Positions 55,931 through 64,000 of a stretch of 64,000 nucleotides of DNA are shown piece after piece (the first letter of the stretch is position 1; each line of letters starts with the position of its first letter). Where the stretch lies: the NCBI GenBank assembly GCA_010279815.1, contig QEOQ01000191.1, forward strand, positions 857,341 to 921,340. Reading direction: 5' to 3'. The translations under genes were made by a program, and so were the position numbers. The DNA is from Brachionus plicatilis (lineage: Eukaryota > Rotifera > Eurotatoria > Ploima > Brachionidae). Under the pieces are notes generated by a model. That model had not been told where the DNA came from. It ran no database searches and saw only the letters and a program-made list of their open reading frames with translations.

Positions 55931-57159
55931 TCAAATGAGATAAAAAAATATTAAATTTTGAAAAATTAAAATTTATCTGTCAATTGTTTTTATGTATCTT
56001 ATAAACAATTGACAGATATTATTTTCTTTTCTTTTAATATTTTTTTTCCCTTTCAAACTCAATCAACATTGAACAATATGGTTCACTAGATGGAGTTTTT
56101 CATCGATTGAATATTAATTTTAATCTAAATGAATTATTTATCTTTTTTTTATTTTACTTATCTTATTTAACTTTATTTTAATTTTTTTATATTCATATTC
56201 TGGAGAAGAATCAGCTCGGTACAGATAATAAAATAAACAAATAAATTATTTAAAAGTTAAAAAAAGAATTTTTGATATTTTTTTTAAATTTCCAAATATA
56301 AATTAAACTCATTCTATTTCAATAAAGAGGTTAATTTCCAAAACAAAAATACTTACAATATTAACTTAAAAATATTTTTTTATTTGAAACATCACGCTTT
56401 TTCAATGTTATTTTAGCATTGAATACACTTCGTAATTCAAACACAAAAAAAAAAACCGTATTTGAATCAACATACCGTAAACCCTTGCTCATAGGCGCAG
56501 CAGTTAATACCAGGCCCTACAACTACCATAATGCGGCTAATCCCAGTCATTTCATGTAAAAAAAAAATTAAAATTGAATTAAAAAGATTTTTCGCGCCTA
56601 AGACAGGATCCGGGATTTACCATGTGGTAAACCCAGGAATTTGTCGTTTTACCGCAACATAAACTGATTCATAACCGCGAAAAAAAAAATTAAAATAAGC
56701 ATTTAAATGTCGTTATTGGTCGATTTTAATTTAAAGGTTTCGAAACAACCGCATGCGGTAAAATTAAGTTTTTAAGGAAAAAAAAACATTTTTTAAAAAA
56801 ATAAAAAAATTTAAAAAAGTTGGTCTTGCAATTTTTCTTTTTTCTTTTTTTCTACGCTTTTTTTTGAACTAATTTTTAATCAATTTTTTTTCTTTTTTTA
56901 AAAAATGTTTTTTTTCAAAAAAATTAGAACTAAAAACTTAAAATTTATTCAAAACATAAAATTTTTACTTATCTTTACTTTTGGGCTGTAAGAAAGCTAT
57001 GGCTTTCGCATCTTTCCTTAACCTTTTTGAATAATAATAATAGAGTTTCTGTCAAAAATATAAAAAATATTTTTTTGAATTATGCATTTGATGCAGCATC
57101 ACAAATTAAACTGAAAAAAAAATTAAAAATGAATTTTTTTATTATTCGATTAAAAAAAA
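55931..57159. other. Intergenic with a repeat arm and a GC-rich patch
   Basis: 56080-56340 is the inverse of about 50630-50900. 56474-56660 is unusually GC-rich for the region (GCGCCTAAGACAGGATCCGG, ACCATGTGGTAAACC) and partly symmetrical; it could be a small transposon end. I see no gene. Confidence 0.4.
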
Positions 57160-57378
57160 TACCAAAATTTGATTTTTTACGCGGCATTATTATTTAGAAA
57201 AATTTAAAATTGACTATTAAAAAACTTCAATTGATTAACTCTTGTTTTTTTTAATTCTCATTGTTATTTCGACTCGATATTTAATTTTTATTATTTTTTA
57301 AAATATTTACTATATTTTTCTAGTCCATTTTAAATTTTTCTAAATTGTAATGCCGCGTAAAAAATCAAATTTTGAATC
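57160..57378. repeat. Foldback element at the LINE 5' end
   Basis: AAAATTTGATTTTTTACGCG... at 57164-57190 is inverted at 57349-57375, with weaker extension to arms of about 50 bp. About 215 bp in all. The first codons of the long LINE frame lie in its right arm, so they are not LINE protein. Confidence 0.65.
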
Positions 57379-57379
57379 A

Positions 57380-59777
57380 AAAATTACTTTTATTAATGAA
57401 GGAAATTTAGTTAGTCTCCTCGATCTTATCCTGGTAAGTGATCCTAACCGTGTGTCACCTATAGAAATTGGCCCTCCATTAGTGACCAGCTCTTTAAGGA
57501 CCCATTGTAGCCTGAGATTTGAAATCATTTCAAAAGCTTCAAGGCAAAAGCCGTTTGACAGTAGGTGTTTTAATTGGAGAAGAGCAAATTACGCTTCAAT
57601 GGTTTCTTATTTGATTGATATTGATTGGAAAAAAACCTTTGAGACTTCCTCAATACAGAATAGCTACTCTGCTTTCCTCCAAACATTCTTTCAGGCATCG
57701 AGTCTTTTCGTCCAGAAACGAAAGTCTCCTAGAGGATTGACAAAACCGCCTTGGTGGAATATCCATGTTGCCAAGCTTATTCGCCGCAAAAGACGTCTCT
57801 TCATAGCGATTCGCACTAATAAGGAAGACTTATTACTATTAGGAAAATATAAACTAGTATGCAAACAAGTGAAGAAGTTAGTCAAGCAGAGTTTAATTGC
57901 TTTCGAACTGAAATTGGCACAAGACTCAAAGAGGAATCCGAAGAAACTCTTCTCATATATGAATCGAAGATTTGCTAAAGGTGAAACCATTGCTGCTATT
58001 AAAGATTCTGCCGGATTGATCATCACAGACAAGGTAAGCATATGCAGTACATTAAATGAATTTTTCCATTCTGTTTTTGATAAACCGACTCCGTTGGCAA
58101 TTATTAACCATGCAAAGGAAACTTTTCAAACACGATCACAACCTTGTCCTGGTTTCCGAGTTGAAGACATAGTTACACCTGACACGGTACTTTCCAAGCT
58201 TAACAGACTTTGCAGTGACAAAACTACTGGAGTTGATCAAGTAGCTACACACCCCCTCAAAATGTGTGCAGAAGCCCTTTGCGGCCCTTTATCAGATCTT
58301 TATGTTCAATCACTGACTCTTTCGGCTGTCCCGAAAGAATGGAAAGAGGCAAATGTGTCGCCTATCTTCAAAAAAGGTAGTAGAATGGATGTAACTAATT
58401 ACCGTCCGGTCTCGCTTACCTCTGTTCCTTGCAAAGTATTGGAATCGATTATCAAGGACTATATTGTCAAGCATCTGATTAAGAATAATCTTCTCTCGAA
58501 AAAACAACATGGCTTCGTTCCTAAAAAGGCTTGTTTTACCAATTTACTAGAAACTGTTGACTTTTTGAGTGACGCAATGAGTCGAAAGGTACCTACTGAT
58601 GTATTTGCGAAAGCATTTGACAAGGTCTCACATGAACTACTCCTGGTAAAATTAGCTGCTTATGGTATTCCAGTTCTTATAGTTGATTGGATTCGCTCCT
58701 TCCTATCAGGCCGAAATCAACGAGTCGTTACAGGCAGCGTTGTTTCCGATTGGAAGCCAGTTACTAGCGGAGTGCCTCAAGGATCCGTTCTTGGTCCTCT
58801 TCTCTTCGTTTTATATGTCAATGACTTGCCTGATGTATGCAGATCTATCTGCAAGCTTTATGCAGATGATACAAAGCTAATGAGCCATGTGACCAATGAG
58901 GATGACTTCAAAATGCTTCAACAGGACCTCGATAATTTAGTAGACTGGTCATTGTACTGGAAAATGAGCTTTAATCAGTTTAAGTGTTTAAGTATGCATT
59001 TTGGTATTGAAAACAGATGTCACGACTACACTATGGATGGTCAAAAGCTAGCAAAAACAAGTAAAGAGCGTGACTTGGGAATTATCATTACCAGTGACCT
59101 AAAATCAGGAGAACAATGTAAAAGAGCAGCAGCGAGAGCTTCGATGGTAGCATCAAGAATAAAAAACACATTCACCCACTTCTCTCTTGAACTTGTAAAT
59201 CTGCTCTTTAAGTCATTCGTTAGGCCGCATCTTGAATTTGCAGTCAGCGCTTGGAATCCTTATCGACGTTGTGATATAGAAACACTTGAGCGTGTTCAGA
59301 GAAAATTTTCTAAACTTGTCCCGGAACTAAAGTCGAAACCATATGCAGTTAGAAGAGAAACTCTTAATTGGATAACACTTGAAGAAAGACGGCAGCGTGG
59401 AGATCTAATTCAGCTACATAAAACGATCAAGTTGAGTTAATACATGGAAGCCAATTACTAGCTTCAAACGGTCTTGACAGTCCAGCAGGTCATACGAGAA
59501 AGGGTCAGTTAGCTATTGAGAGGCAGATCATTAGAAATTGTATAGTTCGATATAACTTTTTTACAAACAGGACAGCTGGTAACTGGAACACAATAGACAA
59601 AACAACTAGAAGCACAGTCAACACGAATAAATTTAAAAATAGAATTGATAAACTTCTCGGATATAGTTAAGCTGAATATGACAACTGGACGTAGGCTGTT
59701 AAAGCAGATCGTCTACTGACGGTTCTGCTCGGGATCTTCGATCCCCCACAGCTTGTATACTACTACTACTACTAACT
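57380..59777 (+). mobile_element. 5'-truncated LINE with nearly intact RT
   Basis: The frame runs to 59440. It begins at the end of an AP-endonuclease domain (SLLDLILVSDPNRVSPIEIG, then HCSLRFEI), followed by the linker (WKEANVSPIFKKGSRMDVTN, YRPVSLTS) and the RT core: AKAFDKVSHELL (motif A), SGVPQGSVLGPLLF (B), KLYADDTKLM (C). Motif A reads TDVFAKAFD, where a few residues including the normal acidic position appear deleted. A frameshift near 59428 separates the last 80 codons (FFTNRTAGNWNTIDK...). The 3' UTR ends in a TAC repeat near 59757-59777. Confidence 0.9.
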
Positions 59778-60090
59778 ACTGGCAAAAATTAAGTTACTAA
59801 CACTTAAACTAAGGACTTTTAATTATTCTTTTCTCCAGAGAGACTGTGTAGCATTCCAGCTTCTCACTACTGTGATACGCCGCTTACAATATTTTTAATA
59901 TATAATTTAATTAAAGTTAAATATTAACTTAGTAAAAAAATTGAAAATATTCAATTTAACTTTTCTTGATTATTTAAAATTAAAAAAATCTGAATTAAAA
60001 TTTTATTTCGAGAATAAAACCAAGTATTAATTTATTTGGAAGATTTTAATTATTAAGCCCGATAAAAGAAAAAATTGGTAAATTCAGTAA
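59778..60090. other. 3' flank of EF-hand gene copy 4
   Basis: AT-rich. Contains its 3' UTR on the minus strand. Nothing else seen. Confidence 0.4.
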
Positions 60091-61891
60091 CTAGTTCAGT
60101 AAATTGAAGAAAGCTCTGCGGAATTCGTTAATGTCCAATTTACCATCACCATTCAAATCTAGAGTTGAAAATAAAGCTTTTACTTCATCTTCTCCATAGC
60201 TTCTGCCCAAACGACTGTTCAATCTTAAAACAGCTTTTTCAGCTTCACTGACTGAAATAGAATTATCACCATCAATATCCAATTGACTGAAAATTTGTTC
60301 AGCAATTGATGATCCACTATTTAAACTGTATGAAGCTGACGATGAGCCAATTGCAGCTAAAGAGGCATTTGTGGAGCCATAAGAAGCTCCAGCAGAGTAT
60401 CCGCCACCAATGCTATATCCAGCACCTGAAGCTCCGTAAGATGCTCCGCCAGCCGAATAGGAAGCAAATGAAGCGCCAGCTGATGCGGAAGAAGCATCAT
60501 AACTAATTCCCAATCTTTGCAAATATGATCTGTATTCAGCCAAACCTTCACGGTCCAAATCGATCAATCTCAATGCTTGCACATCTCCTTCCAATTCATA
60601 CAAACTGTTGTATCTGTAGTTGGCAGCCAACACAAGACCATCTGGAGTTTTGATGTCTGTTACAAATGATGGTAGTTCACCTGATTGTTTCAAGCTGGCA
60701 CCGTATCTTGATACATATTCGGCTGGATTAGCTCTAATTACGCCTAAATATTTGATTTCTTTTCTAATGTTCACTTGTGGAGCTTCCCATTGAACAATTA
60801 CATTTCTTGGCTTAACAACAACTGGATCGGCTTCAGCTGGCTTTTGGAATATGACTCTTCGTTTAACTTCTGAGTATGGCAACCATCTTTCAATGATCAC
60901 TGATTGTGGTTTAGCTGGAAGAGGAGCAAGTCTTTCAATCACTACTTTTCTTGGTGGTGGTGGAATGCGTTTGCCAGAAATAGTTACCACTTTTCCTGTT
61001 TTATTCAGAATAAATAAATAAATTTAATAAAGACATGTTAAAATTTATTTTTTGTTGTTGTTGAAAACACTTACGTCCAACTTGGGCAGGTGGTTGTGGT
61101 GGAGCTTCACGAACAACTAGCGGTTCTGGAGTAGCTGGTCTAGCTGGCTGTTGACGGATAATTAGCGGTGGAGCTGGAGGGGTCAAAGTGTTTGGTTGTT
61201 GTTGGATGATTATTTCACCTGGAGCTGGTGGAGTTGGTGGTCTCAAGTATCTAATGGCCAATTCTTGAATGTATTCCAATTGTTGAACAGTTCGTTTGGT
61301 GATCAATTCAGGATTTGAGTCTTCATTGATTAAATATTGAGTGATTGGAATAGTGCCTCTCCAGTTGACTACTTCGGCTTTATTGGCCCAAATACCACGT
61401 TGACCATTGACAGTTATTTCTTCTGATTCATTCACAGAAATTGGATCAGATGATCTCAAAATAGCTTGTTCAATTTCACTCAAATAAACTGAACTACCAC
61501 CTGCAGCACCTGAACCATAAGCTAAAGATGCACCAGCACCTGATCCATAAGCTACTGAAGCACCAGAACCATAAGCTAAAGATGCACCAGCACCTGAACC
61601 ATAAGCTAATGAAGCACCAGCACCTGAACCATAAGCTGCGGAACCAGATGAAGCGACCAGAGCTGATCCGGCTGATGAGCCATAAGATGCGGAGCTACCA
61701 TTTGCAGCACCCAATAATAAATCTGAAGCTATTCTCGATGTAGCATCACCTGCTCTTGAACTCGTTGAAAATGCATTTGCATCTAACACAGAACCAACTG
61801 CATAGACTCCTCCAGAACTTGCAGCGTTAAATGAAGCTCCGCTCTTTGTCAAAGCATTACTTATTGTTGTTTCTTCATAGTTATAGCTCAT
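60091..61891 (-). CDS. Gly/Ser/Ala-rich, Pro-rich EF-hand protein (copy 4)
   Basis: Minus strand, exons 61891-61075 and 60995-60091, intron of 79 nt (one extra triplet in a TTG run), 573 residues. Exon 1 is practically identical to copies 2 and 3 apart from a few substitutions (for example TVQQLE for TAQQLE). Exon 2 shares the core up to LQRLGISYDASSASAG, then differs: one GASGAGYSIGG unit, followed by GYSAGASYGSTNASLAAIGS. EF-hand loops are DIDGDNSISVSE and DLNGDGKLDINE, both with acidic ligands at positions 1, 3, 5 and 12. The C-terminus is FFNLLN as in copies 2 and 3. So the ends have diverged far more than the core. Confidence 0.9.
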
Positions 61892-61955
61892 TTTTAGATT
61901 TTCTTGTCAGAAATGTTTTATTCAAAATGTATCTTATTTGTCATAAAACTATCCT

Positions 61956-61963
61956 TATTTATA
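61956..61963 (-). promoter_or_regulatory. TATA box of EF-hand gene copy 4
   Basis: TATAAATA on the minus strand, about 65-72 nt upstream of the ATG. The 5' UTR (..GATTTTCTTG..) resembles that of copies 2 and 3. Confidence 0.55.
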
Positions 61964-63552
61964 CAATTTCTGCGAAAATTTTATGCTCCTAGTTTTTAAT
62001 GTGTTTACCAATTTAGTTATCTAATTTAAAGATTGTTTTCTTCGAAAATCATTTCTAGAATACAAAATATTTTCTGTAATGCTTTCTTCAACTTCTATGA
62101 TTGAATTTTAATTTTATATAGGAATGTTAATTAAGCAATTTAGATACATTACTATTTTAAGACCTTGATGATTTAAAACAAAAATATCAAAATAAATTCA
62201 AAGATGTGATATACTAAAATATCCAAAATTTTTAAAAAATAATTTATTTTTTAAACAAATATATTAATTATTTTAAACAAAAAATTTTTGTTTTTCATTT
62301 TCTCACAAATATTTCATACATGATTGATTCTTTAAAATAACTAAAAACTTTCTTTAAAAATTTTATTTTTCCGAAGATTTTTTTATTAATTTTCTTCACT
62401 TTTTATTAAATTAAGATATAATTTTCTAGATATTATTTTAAATTTTGATTATAAGACTTAATTTAATTAATTCTTTTTTTTAAGAGTCAAAAAATGATTG
62501 TTTTAAAATATATATATTCTGAAATTATTGATACAACAAAATTGAAGTTATTGTTATTTTTTTTAAAGTTATATCCAATGGTCTTTTGATCTACTGTATT
62601 TTCTGCATTACACTGATTTTTTTTCTAATTTTTAATTTTAGATCCTGAAGAATTTTCACATTTTCTTTATCTTTATACTATCAACAAAAATTATTTTAAT
62701 TTTTTTTATTTTTATAATTCCATAATCAAATGTTAAGATCCAAGTCTTCACATCTCTCTTCTTTTTCTTTTCTAAAGAACAATCGTAAGCTGAAAAAATG
62801 TTTCATTTCAATTTTAATTTTTTCTCTTTTTTAAACAAGAGCTAAGTAGATTTTTAACAAAACTAAATATTTTCTTTTTTTTATTGGGTAATGTCTTTGT
62901 TCAAATGATTGCCAAATTTGTGATCAAGTTAGTCTGGGTTCGTGAGCATCAAAATTTATCAAGAATAGGTTTTCGATGATCACACGATTTTTGATTGTTT
63001 TTTGATCCATAAAAATAAATTATGCTATCATTTTTTTATGACAATTTTATTTTTCGGAACCATTTTAAATGAAAAAATAAAATAAAAAATAGGAAAAAAT
63101 GAGACAAGATACTGGAAGGTTTGCTTAAAAAGTTTCACATCCTTTTTTTATCTCTTTTGTGACGGCTGGCACAGAATTAACTCTTTTTCTTATTGCAAAG
63201 CTTTATTTAATCATAGTTGACTTTGAATTTTCAAATTTTAATGAAAGAAGAAAGTAAGACTTAAGTCATTTTTCGCCCCCATACTTTCTGTTATGGAAGA
63301 GGACATATTGTGGCTAATTTTGTAGAGAATTTTATCAGCTTTTAAATAAGCCTATTGGCTTCAAAAACAAAATATGGGAACACTTTCATTTTGGGTCCCA
63401 AAAGTTCTTTAAAACATGCTGTTCGCAAATTTTTTGAAATAAAAATTACCACACAATGATAAAAAATCATCTTTTTATTTAATTTAAATATTTTATTCAA
63501 ATACAATGTTTATTTATAATTAAAAAAAATTAATTATTTAAAATTTGAAAAT
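61964..63552. other. Intergenic
   Basis: AT-rich. Short runs only. No supported feature. Confidence 0.4.
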
Positions 63553-63960
63553 TCAATTTTTCCTAAGATAGAATGCACTAGTAATTTTTAGATTTGGATT
63601 TGTTGTTTTATAAGAAAGAGGACTTAAATCATCAAATAAATACAATCTTTTTGAAATAGAGTACACCCCAAGATAATGATTAACTTTAAAAATAGTATAA
63701 AATAGCAAAACATAATTGTAACCATTTATTTCTATTTCATTTTCCAATTCATTGCCACATATTTCTAAGTTTAAACTATTGTTTACTATTAAAAAAGGTG
63801 GATTTATATTTTGAGTTAAAAACTGTGTCTTCACTTCAATAAGCTTTTTTTTATATCTATTTCATTGATGCTTTTTAATTGAAATTGAAGTTTCCAACCC
63901 TTGTTTAACAAAACTTATCATTTCACCGCCATAATCATGGTTCCTTCCACAAAAGCAATT
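63553..63960 (-). pseudogene. Ubiquitin-specific-protease-like C-terminal fragment
   Basis: Minus strand. The open part (93 codons to 63553) reads INPPFLIVNNSLNLEI, then GYNYVLLFYTIFKVNHYLGV and KRLYLFDDLSP. This fits the end of a USP fold: PP.LI..l.R, then l...I.....HY......w..fDD, with the catalytic His in NHY. Upstream, after an in-frame stop near 63845, the same frame continues with CSANCFCGRNHDYGGEMISF, suggesting a nonsense mutation or a missed intron. The Cys box is outside or absent. Confidence 0.35.
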
Positions 63961-64000
63961 TGCAGAGCACATGTAAAGCTGTTGCGACTGTAAATGTATA

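Noticed and set aside
1..64000. CRISPR arrays, bacterial operons or ribosome-binding sites
   Set aside because: Spliced animal-type genes and TATA promoters show a nuclear eukaryotic sequence; no spaced direct repeats of CRISPR type were seen.
1..64000. tRNA and rRNA genes
   Set aside because: I saw no cloverleaf with A and B boxes nor rRNA-like sequence, but I could not run a covariance search.

Overview
This is AT-rich nuclear DNA from a small-genome invertebrate animal. Introns are very short (about 49 to 79 nt, GT..AG). TATA boxes lie about 70 to 90 nt upstream of start codons. The genes are animal-type: NF-kB/Relish, CRMP/dihydropyrimidinase, a CIDE-N protein and an alpha-kinase. Many DNA transposons and non-LTR elements interrupt the sequence. 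A rotifer such as Brachionus is my best guess from composition, intron size and the vWA/alpha-kinase type gene, but nothing here proves it.

Layout. 0-7 kb: sparse sequence, a dead LINE 3' end, then copy 1 of a two-exon gene for a Gly/Ser/Ala-rich, Pro-rich protein with two C-terminal EF hands. 8.8-11 kb: a Mutator-like element and a broken LINE. 12.0-14.3 kb: a four-exon CRMP/dihydropyrimidinase-like gene on the minus strand with an apparent alternative first exon. 18.2-19.9 kb: a degenerate vWA/alpha-kinase-like gene with an inverted copy of its last 62 codons behind it. 20.9-26.5 kb: exons of lysine-rich coiled-coil and TFIIS-N-like genes and a small CIDE-N gene. 27.4-40.0 kb: a large inverted duplication whose arms carry EF-hand gene copies 2 and 3, identical in protein and transcribed away from each other. 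A 262-bp assembly gap interrupts the right arm. The arms and flanks carry internally deleted Tigger/pogo elements, 8-bp-TSD foldbacks and Ty3/gypsy integrase fragments. 41-45 kb: gypsy debris, a candidate LTR, a small predicted secreted peptide gene and two MITEs. 45.4-47.9 kb: an NF-kB p105/Relish-like gene (Rel domain plus ankyrin repeats) on the minus strand. 48.5-55.6 kb: a hAT-like element split by a GC-rich LINE, then a 3.4-kb Tc1-like element carrying a transposase and an unrelated divergent gene. 57.2-59.8 kb: a long 5'-truncated LINE. 60.1-61.9 kb: copy 4 of the EF-hand gene. The window ends in a broken ubiquitin-protease-like fragment.

The theme is a dispersed four-copy gene family evolving in concert within transposon-rich DNA. 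The coding core and the intron are almost identical in all four copies, while the ends and flanks have diverged. Several insertions can be proved inside the window because an empty paralogous site is also present. All gene models are manual splice predictions without transcript evidence, and the palindrome next to a gap could be partly an assembly product.
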